From Antedon mediterranea (lineage: Eukaryota; Echinodermata; Crinoidea; Comatulida; Antedonidae), in contig NC_092670.1 of assembly GCF_964355755.1 (NCBI RefSeq), forward strand, positions 10,541,201-10,605,200: 64,000 nt of DNA, given 5' to 3'. The notes under the pieces were generated by a model that worked only from the letters and a program-made list of their open reading frames with translations, had not been told where the DNA came from and ran no database searches. A program made the position numbers and the translations under genes. Shown one piece after another: positions 1 to 11,387 of this stretch. How positions within the stretch are numbered: position 1 is the stretch's first letter; every line of letters begins with the position of its first letter.

Positions 1-91
1 CCCCCCGGTCAACTACCCCCCCCCCTCCCAATCCAAAAGTAGACACATATATAGGACCGGTTTCTGTAAAAATGAAATCATCTGTTTTTAA

Positions 92-516
92 CGGGTGTTT
101 CGAAACTAGAGACCCGAGACCAGAGACCTGACACGAGACCCAATACGAAAAAGGAGACCTATATTTGGGTCTCCCTTTTCGTATATTAGGGTCTCCCTTT
201 TCGATCGTATAGTGTGGTTTCTCTTTTCGTATAGTGGGGTCTCCCTTTTCTTATAGTGGGTCTCCCTTTTCGTATATTTAGGTCTCCCATTTCGTATATT
301 TGGGTCTCCCTTTTCGTATATTTGGTCTCCCTTTTCGTATATTTAGGTCTCCTTTTTCGTATATTAGGGTCTCCCTTTTCGTATAGTGGGGTCTCCCTTT
401 TCGTATAGTGGGGTCTCCCTTTTCGTACGTGGGTCTCCCTTTTCGTATATTTAGGTCTCCCTTTTCGTATTGGGTCTCTGGTCTCTGGTCTCGGGTCTCT
501 AGTTTCAAAACACCCG
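92..516. mobile_element. Small foldback/MITE element with a minisatellite core
   Basis: The two ends are inverted repeats of about 40 bp: the left end begins CGGGTGTTTCGAAACTAGAG and the right end is its near-perfect reverse complement, ending CACCCG. Both sides are flanked by the 7-base duplication TTTTTAA (85-91 and 517-523). Between the arms lies a minisatellite of about 20 bp. There is no coding capacity. The superfamily is not identified; the flank contains TTAA, but the repeat length argues for a 7-bp duplication. Confidence 0.8.
163..475. repeat. Minisatellite, unit about 18-20 bp (GGTCTCCCTTTTCGTATA)
   Basis: About 16 imperfect head-to-tail copies fill the core of the 92-516 element. 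The unit resembles the inner edge of the element's own arms (GAGACC...AATACGAAAA), which suggests the array grew from the arm sequence. The open frame that crosses it on the minus strand is an artefact of the repeat. Confidence 0.85.
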
Positions 517-523
517 TTTTTAA

Positions 524-1150
524 CCGATTATTCTGTTTAACAGCACGCTAGACCCTAGATGTGCTAGATTTAAAGTACCGTATTTATTGAAAAAACGGCC
601 TGGGCTGTTTATTGTTTAGGTGGTTTTTAGTAGGTGGACATTTATTGGAAGAAAGTTGTTTATTCAATGGGAGGGGGTATAATCTAATGGAAATAGACGC
701 CGATTATTCCATATGATGTTTCATGGGAGTGACATGGTCACCGCTAATTTGAGGGGAATTTATTTAAAGATCGACGTTTATTCGGTGAGTGAACATTGAG
801 GTCAAATATCAAAAGTGATATTATTCTTCAAGTGTACAAAAATACATATATGACAAATTTGAGACAAAAATTAATTCTTTTAAGACCAGTGGTTATCGAA
901 GCATTGTCCTGACGCAAAAATTATTATTATTATTAGCGAACCCAGTCTTTACAGTAAATACATGGAGTACTATATAATACGTTCGACTATCCTATGATCA
1001 TGTGTGACAATCTTCAGTTTATACCACCAGGCTATATTTATGTTCAATCTTTTACTTTTGTTTACAATAATGAATAGTAATTCGTCAAAGTAACGAATTA
1101 AAATATAGTTATTAATTAATAGTTGCAGAGTCAGGTTGTTGAATGGTCTG
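524..1150. other. No gene recognised
   Basis: AT-rich sequence between two repeat elements. I see no long ORF, RNA gene or clear terminal repeat here. Confidence 0.6.
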
Positions 1151-1164
1151 GGTGGTTAGGATGT

Positions 1165-1310
1165 TCTAAAGGGATAGTTTTCTGGGTGGTAATTGTCCGG
1201 GGGGTAATTGTCCGGGGGGTAATTGTCCGGGGGGTAATTGTTCTTAGGGGGTAATTGTCCGGGGGGTAGTTGTCCAGGGGGTAGTTGTCCTAAGGGGGTT
1301 GTTGTCCTAA
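1165..1310. repeat. Minisatellite GGGGGTAGTTGTCC, left part
   Basis: About nine copies of a 14-18 bp unit (GGGGGTAATTGTCCG and variants, some reading TCCTAAGGGGG). The same array, in the same orientation, resumes at 4964. The 1311-4963 element interrupts it in the middle of a TCCTAAGGGGG unit. Confidence 0.85.
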
Positions 1311-4300
1311 TAGTATCCCTATTTTAAGTCTAAAAAGGGCCAATCTGGGAAAAAAATTAGAAACAAGTGTTTCTCAACTGATTTGAGTTATATAGGTTCT
1401 ATATATCCACCAAAAAAAAGTTCCAGCTCATCTGGCCTGGGGAAAGCCGCCATTTTGGATTTTTAAAATGGCCGCCATAAAATACATATTTTTGCTCATA
1501 TATCAGCTTCCACATCATGTATGGATATGATTTTGGTGGCAAAGTATATGTTTTGAGGGTCAATGAATCCAAATACAGCATTTTGAAGTTTACTGAATGT
1601 CTGCCATCTTGTTTTTCAAAATGGCCGCCATAAAATACAGATTTGTACTCATCTCAAATTCTACATCGTGTATCAACGTGATTTTAGTGACAAAGTGTAG
1701 TTGTGAGTGTCAAGATATCGAAAAACAGCATTTTCGTAATTCACTCAATGGCCGCCATTTTGTTTTTCAAAATGGCCGCCATTTGTTTTTCAAAATGGCC
1801 ACCATAGAAATACAGATTTTTGCTCTTATCTTAGCTTCCACATAATGTATGGAAGTGATTTTGGTGGCAATGTATATATTTTGAGGGTCAAGGATTTCAA
1901 TTACAGCATTTTTTTAAGTTCATTTAATGGCCACCATTTTGTTTTTCAAAATGGCCGCCATAAAATACAGGTTTTGCTAATTTCGTAGCTCATATAAATA
2001 ATGAAGACATGATTTTGATAACTAAGTCTATGTCTTGATTGTTACAGAATAAAAAATCAGCATTCTAAAATACAGAGTCGCCGAAAGTGATCAGATCTTC
2101 TTATTCCATTTAGGACCAAATTCATAGTTGAAGGCTACTGCTCCACTGGCTTTAGAGATGTTGCTTTTTTTTGCATACAGTTTGTTAAATACAGTAATAG
2201 TTTTAAAATTCCCAATCAAACTGGCACAACCGGGGGCACAACATTCAATAATAACAACATTTATGTACAATCCCCTTTGTCTAGTCTCCGAGATCTATCG
2301 CTATCACAATCCTCATTATTATTATGTCAACGTCGTGAGTTAATCACAAGATCGAGTTCCATACTGATTACGACCAAAGAGGTACACAAGAAAATACCAG
2401 AGAGTGTACTGTAACTATCATTCGCGAGAAGAAACTAATAAACAAGATATTCTAAAGAAGTTACATAGACATGTAAAGATATTTTCCAAATATAAAGAGA
2501 AGCATGGCCAACTTGCAGTTAAAAGTACAACTTATGGATAAAGCAAGTAACATATCTTATGAATACATAGTAATACACTGGGAGATCAACACTAGTCACC
2601 CTAAATGGTCTGCATTTATGTTTAAATCTAGCTGCTTATCTGCCATCAGAATAACCTTCGATCAACCAATGTGACGTAAAGTAATGCAAATAGTTAGAGA
2701 AAGAAAACTGCCATTTGTCGTCAAACTCGAAAGATTCTTAAGAGCTTTCTGGGAAAGTCAAAAAGATATCAAGAACATTTAAGCTGTGGCTGTATTATTA
2801 GATGGTATAACTTTTTAGGCATGATTGTGCAATTGGGAGCTCCAGGTTCAGATATAGCATCTACAGTATGCTTTCATATTTGCAGCAGCTGGTCATGGCC
2901 AAAATGCCAAAAGTGGAAGGCTATATCTGGAAATGCTGAAAGACAAATTTCAAGATACATAAGGTTTTCTCTATTGTGAGAGTGTCTGAAAACTGATTCT
3001 TCACCATTATAACACGTTGCATGATATCCATTCTTTTGGAACATCTTGTATTGTATGCATATGGAAATTTGTCTTTTAGGCATATTGGCCATCATAGTCA
3101 ATTGTCCTATACTGTGTCTACATCTGGAGACAAAATGGTACATCCTCATCTCGTGTCATCATTATATGATACATAGCTTCATCCTCTTAGAGCTTTAGAA
3201 TATACAGCTCTCTTTAAAGTAGGTTATGCACAACTTCAAAACCTCAACCCACCATTATGTCCAATATAACCAAGAAAGCTCCTGAAAAGATAAACTCCTC
3301 CATGTTTGATTATTATGACTGATAGATAAGCAGCTAGATATACGTTTTCAGAGTGGCTGTACCATTGTATAAACTGTTGACATGTTAATTGGATAAAAAA
3401 GAATGATCGGCATAAACTATCGTCGATTTGTCCAGTTATCGCATTATACCTACATGCATAAATCCAGACCAGTTATGAAATATCATTAAAATTACAAGAA
3501 ATATTAACACCCAATTATTTGACTGGGCCTTTGGTCCATGAAATACTTTTCTCAGATGACGTTTTATAGTCGCAGTTTCTTAACGATCCTATTCTCATAA
3601 TGTTACTTTCATAATTAATTCCGAGTCCAGAATATATAGAAAATTCATCCAGTATATCTATAATCGGTTTAATTGAGTTTTGGTGTTTGAGAAAAAACAC
3701 AGTGTCATCTGCAAATTGGCTAATTCTTATGTCTACATTATGGTGAAGTAGTGTTAGTCCCCAGTGTATTAGGTAACCATCCATTCAGTCACATAAGATG
3801 TTGCTTTAAATTGCTTTACTTGCTTTATTTATAATGTATCTGATTGGAATATGCTTAACTAAAGTTGGCCATGCTTCTCTTTAGGATTTGGAAAATATCT
3901 TAAAATGTCGTCTAACAAACTTTTTTAGAATATTTTATTTTTAGGTTCTTCACGCGAATGATTAGTTACAGTACATCGCTGATATCTTCTTGAGTACAGT
4001 ATCTCCTGGGGTATCTCCTCCATAATCATTGTGGTTCCCATATATTATCACCAACATATTGACTATTTCTCGTCATCACTTTCCAACTGTATTTCAAAAG
4101 CTGAATTTTGTTTTTATTCTGTAACCTTCAAAACATAGGCTTAGCAAAATCATAATCATAGTAGCTCATAAATTAGCAAAAACCTGTAGCTTATGGCCAC
4201 CATTTTTACAATCAAAATGGTGGCCATTGAGTGAACTTCAAAAAGCTGTATTTAGATTTCTTGACCCTCAAAACATAAACATTGCCACCAAAATCACTTC

Positions 4301-4963
4301 CATGCACGATGTAGAAGCTGAGGTACGAGGAAAAATCTGTAAATTTTATGGCAGCCATTTTGAAAACAAAATGGCAGGCATTAGGTGAACTTTAAGATAC
4401 TATATTTGAATTCCTTGACCTTCAAAACATATACTTTTCTACCAAAATTACGTTCATATGATGTAGAAGCTGAGATATGAGGAAAAATCTGTAAATTTTA
4501 TAGCAGCCATTTTGATTTTCAAAATGGCGGCCATTGGGTGAAATTCAAATTAATGCTGTATTTGGATTCCTTGACCGTCAAAACCTACATTTTGCCACCA
4601 AAATCATGTCTATACATGATATAGAAGCTGAGATAAGCACAAATCTGTATTTTAAGGCGGCCATTTTGAAAAACAAGATGGCGGTCATTGAGTGAACTTC
4701 AAAATGCTGTATTTAGATTCCTTGACCCTCAAAACATACATTTTGCCACCAAAATCATTTCCATGCATGATGTAGAAGAGGAGATATGAGCAAAAACCTG
4801 TATTTTACGGCGGCCATTTTGAAAATCCAAAATGGCGGCTTTCCCCAGGCCAGATGAGCTGGAACTTTTTTTTGGTGGATATATAGACCCCATATGACAC
4901 AAATCAGTTGAGAAACACTTGTTTCTAATTTTTTCCCAGAGAAAGTGTAAAATGGGGATACTA
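1311..4963. mobile_element. Large foldback element, Harbinger-like by target site (TAA)
   Basis: The element begins TAGTATCCC and ends GGGATACTA, flanked on both sides by TAA (1308-1310 and 4964-4966). Removing it restores an intact TCCTAAGGGGG minisatellite unit. The arms are inverted copies of more than 1 kb (about 1311-2560 and 3830-4963). They contain 140-160 bp repeats, each marked by a GGCCGCCATTTTG / CAAAATGGCGGCC palindrome. The loop holds a LINE reverse transcriptase fragment. A 3-bp TWA target duplication is typical of PIF/Harbinger elements, but no transposase is visible, so the assignment is inferred from the target site only. Confidence 0.75.
3515..3784 (-). pseudogene. LINE reverse transcriptase fragment (L1/Tx1-like)
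   Basis: A 89-codon reading contains the catalytic box in the form ISQFADDTVFFL, followed by SIYSGLGINYE and ISWTKGPVK, as in palm and thumb regions of L1/Tx1-type LINEs. Both ends are missing; this is about one tenth of an ORF2. It lies in the loop of the 1311-4963 foldback element and was probably captured by it. Confidence 0.7.
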
Positions 4964-5096
4964 TAAGGGGGTAGTTGTCCGGGGGGGGTATTTGTCCGGG
5001 GGGTAGTTGTCCTAAGGGGGTAGTGGTCCAGGTGGTGGTTGTCCGGGGGGTAGTTGTCCGGGGGGTAAATGTCCAGGGGGTGAATATCCGGATACG
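4964..5096. repeat. Minisatellite GGGGGTAGTTGTCC, right part
   Basis: Continuation of the 1165-1310 array in the same orientation. Its right edge (about 5096) is also the point where the Gmr1-like retrotransposon starts abruptly, so the array borders a truncation breakpoint. Confidence 0.8.
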
Positions 5097-5107
5097 GTTT
5101 AGATGAT

Positions 5108-6436
5108 ATGAATGGAACAGAAATGAATAATTTGTTTGACGAAAATGAGGATAAAGCTAAAGATAAAACAGTCAAACATAAAACTTATGAACAACAGCAC
5201 AAGCTGAACCTAAATAAACAAGAACTGATCAAATTGAAAACTAAGGATGACTCACTCAAAGGAGTGTTTGACAGGGTAGTCCCTATAGAAGAAATAGGTC
5301 AGCATAGGGTATGTTTCTTTATGAGACAAGGTATATTGATGAGAAATTGGAGTAGTATTAAAGATAAGAATAACCAAGTGGAACAGATTGTATTACCCAC
5401 TCAGTGTAGACAGGGTGTATTACACTTAGGTCATAATGTGCCATTTGCAGGTCACATGGGTGTTGAGAAAACTAAAAGTAGAATCCTGAACCAATTCTAT
5501 TGGCCAGGTATATTTAAAGATGTGGTAGTCTATTGTAAAGTCTGTAAGGAATGCCAAAAGGTAGATAAGGGTAAAAGTAAAAGGAAACATACTTTGATAC
5601 CATTACCGATTATAAGTACACCATTTAAACGTATAGCGATAGACATTGTTGGACCCTTATCTAGAACAAGCCGTAATAACAAATATATGCTTACTATAAT
5701 TGACTATGCTACGAGATATCCGGATGCTATCCCGTTACCCAATGTTAGAGCTGAAACAGTAGCCAGGGCTCTAATAGAAGTCTTTACTAGAGTAGGATTA
5801 CCCGAAGAGATTGTACATGATCAAGGAACTAATTTTATGTCTTCAATTATGCAATCTATATGTAGTATGTTGGGATTAATCAATTAAAGACTACAGTGTA
5901 CCACCCCCAAAGCAATGGGCTTGTTGAAAGATTTCACGGTACATTGAAAAATATGATAAGGACACTTACAGTTAAGCAAAGAAAAAATTGGGATAACTAC
6001 ATACCCCCCTTTCTGTTTGCATACAGAGAAGTTCCTAGTAAAGCGACGGGCCATTCACCTTTTAAATTGCTTTATGGTAGAGAGGTGAGGGGACCCTTGA
6101 GTTTACTCAAAAGTAATTGGGTAGAAGATGAAGAAACATCTACTGAAGTTATCAAATACATGTTAGACATAAGAGAAAAAATGGAGGAATTAATGAAAGA
6201 TGCTAATGTAAACAAACTTGAACAACAAGAAATTATGTCCCACAATTATAACAAGAATGCTATTGATAGAGAATTTGTAGAAGGGGACAAAGTGTTGATA
6301 TTCCTTCCAGTAGGAAATAGTAAGTTAGACAGTAAATGGCAAGGCTCCTTCACTGTTACAAAAAAAGGTCAATGATGTAAATTATGAAATATACATAGGA
6401 GGTAGAAGAAAAGAAAAACAAATTCTACATGTTAAT
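5108..6436 (+). pseudogene. Retrotransposon integrase (frameshifted)
   Basis: This encodes the enzyme that would insert the cDNA of the element. In order I see an N-terminal HHCC zinc finger (HLGH...GHMG and CKVCKEC, about residues 105-150 of the first reading), then the DDE core: first Asp in AIDIVGP, second in VHDQGTNF, Glu in GLVERFHGTLK. A GPY/F-like C-terminal module follows (KLDSKWQGSFTV). The frame is broken twice by one extra base: near 5885, between the second Asp and the Glu, and in the A-run near 6360. After the second break the frame runs on into the RT. The part upstream of the zinc finger is Lys/Asn-rich and I do not recognise it. Confidence 0.88.
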
Positions 6437-8000
6437 ATGTTAAAGAGATGGTATGATAAAGTAGAAATAAGTAAAGATGGTTATTATGTAGTAACAAATG
6501 TTCAGTCGATAGAAGAAGTAGACTTAAATGAAACAGTCCATGACAATGAGTTAGATAGTGAAATAGACATAGGATTGTCTTATCATCAATCACAAACATG
6601 GAGAGATGTTAACGTTAGTAGTAATTTAAATGATACACAAACTAAACAATTAACAGAATTGTTAAAGTACCAACAGAATGTATTCTCGGATGTACCAGGT
6701 AGAACTCACTTAGTGACACATGAAATTAAGACTAATGGTGAAATGCCTATAAGGCATAGGGCATATAGAACGCCCCAAGCATTAAAGGGTAAATTGAAAG
6801 AAGAATTAGATAGTATGTTGGCTATGGGTATAATAGAACCTACAGTTAGTGCCTATGCTGCACCTATTATTGCCCTGAAGAAAGGCCAGAATCAAATTAG
6901 AATGGTGACAGATTTTAGATCACTAAATAAGACTACACAATTTGACCCTTATGTTATGCCTCGCATAGACGAAATGTTGGATGAGATATCATCCGCAATA
7001 TACATAACTACGTTAGATCTAACTAAAGGATTTTACCAGGTGCCGCTGGATCCTAAGACCCAAGACAAATCAGCATTTATTACACAATTTGGACAGTATT
7101 GTTACAATGTACTTCCATTTGGTATGCAAAATAGCTAGTACTTTCCAAAGATTAATGGATAAGGTATTACAAGGTACTGAGGGATATGCTAAGGCATATA
7201 TAGATGACATATGTATTTATAGTCAAACTTGGAAAGATCATATTTTTCATTTGAATGATGTATTAGAAAGATTAAGTAGTGCTGGATTGACAGCAAAGCC
7301 TTTGAAATGTAAAATTGCCTATGCACAGGTAGAATTTCTGGGGCATAAGATTGGTAATGGAGAAATTAGACCCATGATTGATAAGGTTGAGGCTGTGGAA
7401 AAGTTCCCCAGACCTTTGTCTAAGAAACAAGTCCGACCATTTCTCGGATTAACGGGCTATTACAGAAAATTTGTACAGAACTATGCCGATTTTGCTAAGC
7501 CATTGATCGATTTAACTTTAAAGAGTAAAAGTAATACCGTTAAGTGGAATGAACAATGTGAAAATGCCTTTGTAACTTTAAAGAAACGACTTACTGATGA
7601 TAATGTATTAAAAGCCCCAAATTTTGATAAGATGTTTATATTGCAAACCGATGCCTCAAATTATGGCATAGGTGCAGTGCTGAGCCAAATAGATGGTGAG
7701 GGTAATGATTATCCCATTGTGTACTTAAGTAGAAAGTTATCTGTACATGAGCAGAGATATTCTGTGCCAGAAAAAGAGTGCCTCTCTATTGTTTGGGCTA
7801 TCAATAAACTTAAGTATTATCTGTATGGTTGTGAATTTCAAGTTCATACTGACCACCAGGCATTGAGATGGATGGACTCAATGAAGGGTGCCAATGTTAG
7901 ACTTATGAGATGGGCTCTGTTTTTACAAGGATATAAATTTAAAGTTATTTACAAGAAAGGATCATTAAATGGAAATGCAGATGGATTAAGCCGTGCATAA
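6437..8000 (+). pseudogene. Reverse transcriptase-RNase H (frameshifted)
   Basis: This is the polymerase part of the Gmr1-like element. RT motifs in order: PIRHRAYRTP, APIIALKK, RMVTDFRSLNK, LDLTKGFYQVPL and LPFGMQN. After a one-base insertion near 7130 come the catalytic YIDD box (AYIDDICIY) and the thumb (FLGHKIG, FLGLTGYYRKF). RNase H follows with TDASNYGIGAVL, the KECLSIVWAI helix and HTDHQALRW. It ends DGLSRA with a stop at 8000, about 90 bp before the polypurine tract. No integrase follows, which confirms the inverted pol order. Apart from the single frameshift the frame is open. Confidence 0.9.
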
Positions 8001-8089
8001 TAATATTATAGAGGTGTTATTTGTAGATAGTTTAAAGTAAAATGGTTTTAAATGTTAAATTTTGGAAAGATTGACACAATCTTTTTCCC

Positions 8090-8100
8090 AAAAAGGGGAA
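8090..8100 (+). promoter_or_regulatory. Polypurine tract of the Gmr1-like element
   Basis: AAAAAGGGGAA lies immediately upstream of the TGTCA that begins the LTR. This is the expected plus-strand primer position for a Ty3/gypsy element. Confidence 0.8.
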
Positions 8101-8436
8101 TGTCATATTATTTATGTTGTGATTCTCTGTGTTTAGATAAGGATGCTTTAGACCAGGTCCGCCTTATATTATTAGCCAATCAAAATCGTATAATTTTTGG
8201 AGGGAAAATGTTATCCTCCTCTGAAGCCTAAAATTTGCATGTCCAGTATAAAAGTGGAATGTAATAGATATTAAGGAAGAAGAGAGAATAAGATCAAAGT
8301 AGATAAACGGAAAGATTATAAAGAAAATATTAAGGCTTGACTGGTAGTGGTAGAAAGATGTATTGATCGAGTTACAAGGAATAAAAGTTCTAGTTGAGTT
8401 AAATATACTTTTTGTATGAGTTATCATTCAGTGACA
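8101..8436 (+). repeat. 3' LTR of the Gmr1-like element
   Basis: It starts TGTCA directly after the polypurine tract. The proposed end is TGACA at 8432-8436, the exact inverted partner of the start. Inside are a TATA-like TATAAAAG near 8247 and a polyadenylation-type AATAAA near 8380. The partner 5' LTR is not in this window, so the right edge rests on the short inverted repeat only. Confidence 0.7.
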
Positions 8437-8439
8437 GCA

Positions 8440-9360
8440 GTGTACGTCGCGTGGAAATATATACGCCTGAGAAAGCTCGGAACCAACTAAAATATATTCA
8501 CTACACCTGGCTAACTGACCAACACAATGATAGTCATACTGAGCTAAGTGGTTTTTATATGGTACGTGGGGATAGAGACTCGCTGGCAACTGGTAAATCG
8601 AAAGGCAGTTGTCTGTGTTTATACGTTAATAAGGGATATTGCCATCCAAATAACGTATCGGTAAAATCCCATGTATGTACTCCAAACTCAGAAATCATGG
8701 TGACTAACATTCGGCCATACTACATACCACAAGAGTTCTCACATGTCATCGTAATGACCGTTTACGTGCCTGATAAAACATTAGCTAAAAGTGCCACCCA
8801 GGAAATGTTCGAGGCTACATATGATATCGAACCAAAATTACCTGATGCTTTGATCATCATAAATGGAGATTTCAATCACTGTACTACTATCAGCACGTCG
8901 CATGTAATACTAGACTGAACAATAAACTAGACCTTTGCTATTCTAATCTAAAGAACGCTTACATGTCTACAAAGTTGCCAGGATTGGGAGACCATGATCT
9001 GGTTATGTTACGACCAAGATACACCCCGCTCCACAAGACGAATAAACCAAAACAAATCACCGTAAAGAGATGGACAAACGACGCGATGCTACAACTGCAA
9101 GGTGCACTAGAAGCAACTGATTGGGACTGTTTTAAAAACTATTTTAACTCCATACATGATTTGACACAAATAGTAAGCGACTATATCTGTTTCTGTAGCG
9201 AACTAGTTATCCCTACAAAAATAATTAAAGTGCATAGTAATAATAAACTCTGGATAACAAACAGAGTTCGTGCAGTAATACATAAGAAAAAAAATGCTTT
9301 CAACAACAAGGAAATTGAACGTTTAAAAGAAATTAAGAAGGAACTAAAAAAAGTAACTAG
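8440..9360 (+). pseudogene. LINE endonuclease fragment (CR1/Rex1-like)
   Basis: Two readings (to 8918 and from about 8920) form one apurinic-endonuclease-like domain broken by a frameshift near 8883. Recognisable pieces are the TWLTDQHNDSH region, GFYMVRGDRDS, the NGDFNH box and LGDHDLV, which corresponds to the SDH box of this nuclease fold with Ser replaced by Gly. A linker (VKRWTNDAMLQLQ...TDWDCF) follows, as in Rex1/CR1-like elements. No reverse transcriptase follows; similarity stops near 9360. The 5' side abuts the Gmr1 LTR. Confidence 0.75.
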
Positions 9361-9399
9361 ATTTGAACTCCGCCATTTTATATTCGAGTGGCCATAAGA

Positions 9400-10560
9400 T
9401 GATGTCACTATGTCCGGTTAGCCATATCGATGCATGATTCTATATCTACAACTCATCAACTTCCATAATATGTAATAAAAAATAAACTTCACCATGTAGT
9501 TTAGAATTTATGACTATTTAAAAAAAAACATAATTTTGACGAATTTTTGAACTTTTTCATCAAAAACGCACGCAAATTATCCATTTACACGTGCTCGTAT
9601 GACGTAATTTTAAGTCAAAATTTTTTAAAAGTTTGTAAAATTACTAGAAAAGGCGGGAAAAACATAAATCACGCGAAAAAAGTATGTTTTTAACGCTATG
9701 TGCGCACGCGCGCGTAAAAATATATACTCAAATAAATAATAAACCCAGTTTTTATGCTTCATAGAATTTAATATTACTGTATTTAATTTTTTTATTTAAA
9801 TGTATAGTTTTTAACATAAATTTGCACTGTTTTTGCTATAAAAGTTGGGTTTTAATAATTAATATAAGTATCTGCCCTTGTTTGTTTCTAATATTCTCAG
9901 CCTCGTTTGGTCTTGTTTGTTTCCATTTGGTTCCATTTAGTGTACCGGTCACATACACAATACAATTAAAATCATTTGCGTTCATTCCGTAGCGTCCTTC
10001 GTAGCTTCAATATTTGGTTTGTTCCGCCAGTTTTGTCACACATGCTATCAGACCTTGTGTAATGTGTTCAAAAAGTGGGTTTTTTAGATTGTTTAGTTAG
10101 AACTGAACAATTGTAAGTCATTGTCGGTTTTGTACCTGATTTTGAATTCTATTTTCTATAGGATAATAAATAAGGTCTTTCGCTATTTATATTTTATTAC
10201 ATAACTATGATAAAGAACTTTAAAGGTCAGTTCATTTTTAAAATTAAAAGAATGGATTTGCACGCAGTATTTTATTTACATTCACCCAAGAAAGCTGCCT
10301 CCCCTAAATTTTAATAAAATTACGCTAGAACTGTTGCTTCCGTGGACTTTAGATCCTGACGCCACCGCTGCTTAGGTACAGTACATGTCTCAAATTCTGT
10401 CCCAGCAGTTTAAATGCGATATTAAAATCAAATTCTACAGTATGTGGGTATTCATTGATTATTTTTACTACAAGGTACTAAGGGTATATAAGGCCTACAA
10501 AAAATGTTAATTCTTTGTATACTTTAAATGTGTTTTTTAGTGTAAAAATTGATTAAAGAT
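9400..10560. other. No gene recognised
   Basis: AT-rich spacer downstream of FReD copy 1. The terminal FReD exon expected here on the minus strand is absent. A 90-bp stretch near 10330-10410 (CCTGACGCCACCGCTGCTTA) recurs at 28165-28225, downstream of exon B in copy 2, so the flank is shared with that copy. Confidence 0.6.
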
Positions 10561-10568
10561 ATACTAAC

Positions 10569-10830
10569 CTGCCGTTCCTGTGTATCCACTAATTGTCAAA
10601 ACATAGTTAGAGTCCTCAGTACCAACATGGAAGTGAGAATATCTTGCAAACTTTGTTACATCCAAGTGGTCCGTCATCTCTACTAAGAGCTCAAAACTGC
10701 CATGGGAAGTTATACGGTTGATCTGTTCATTACCAAGCCAGAACTCTGTGTTCAAATTTCCAAAACCCTCTTTGTATTGCGACCAATTACGGTTGAAATT
10801 AACTGATCCATCTTCTCTTCTCTGTATCAC
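10569..10830 (-). CDS. FReD copy 1, exon B (middle of fibrinogen C domain)
   Basis: A 262-nt exon with an AG acceptor just upstream of 10830 and donor GTTAGT after 10569. It starts VIQRREDGSVNF and continues through YKEGFGNLNTEFWLGNEQI to SGYTGTAG. These are the hallmarks of the fibrinogen C domain. Length and phases (0 in, 1 out) are identical in copies 2 and 3. Confidence 0.9.
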
Positions 10831-11387
10831 CTGATAATGAAAGGATAGTAATCTATACTCTATTTTCTAAAACACTGATTTTAAGTTCATCAACTGGAGT
10901 AAATAGAAATAAATGAATTAAGAACCTGAATATTAATATTACTATGAGGTTACGTCAATATTTAACAATTTAATTTTGATGTTCCTCGATTTGATTTGAT
11001 TATACTCATTTTACAATAATTATGCAAGTTTTTGAACATTTAGTGTGATTGTTCTTGTATTATGTTTAGATCATCATAGTTTTGTTGGTTTTACATGTGA
11101 CCTCCAGGCAACGCTTTACTCACTCGATCTGCATGTGCGTAGGTATAGTTTTTTAGATTGATTTTTTTCATTAATTTCTGTTGAACAAAATGGTAAATCT
11201 AAAGTTATGTTTTTAATAAAGCCGAATATTATTAAGAATTGTTCATTTGCAATAGGCTATTTATCCACCAATATGCAAGTTTTAAACATGCCTAACAACT
11301 GTTCACTTAACTATGTTGTGCAAATGAGTAGAATGTTGACGTCATTCGTTAAAGTTTCCTATTTTATTCTTGCCATCATCTAAAGGT

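Larger units (their letters stand above)
5097..8436 (+). mobile_element. Gmr1-like Ty3/gypsy retrotransposon, 5'-truncated
   Basis: Order on the plus strand: integrase, reverse transcriptase, RNase H, polypurine tract, 3' LTR. Standard Ty3/gypsy elements have integrase last. The integrase-first order in an element with gypsy-type RT is the hallmark of the Gmr1 group known from fish, tunicates and sea urchin. The 5' LTR, primer-binding site, gag and protease are missing; the element begins at the edge of a minisatellite. Three single-base frameshifts interrupt pol but all major catalytic motifs remain, so the copy is inactive but fairly young. Confidence 0.88.

Noticed and set aside
1399-1845. 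Short ORFs in the foldback arms (for example MSAILFFKMAAIKY)
   Set aside because: They are generated by repeats of the CCATTTTGTTTTTCAAAATGG palindromic motif, not by a gene.
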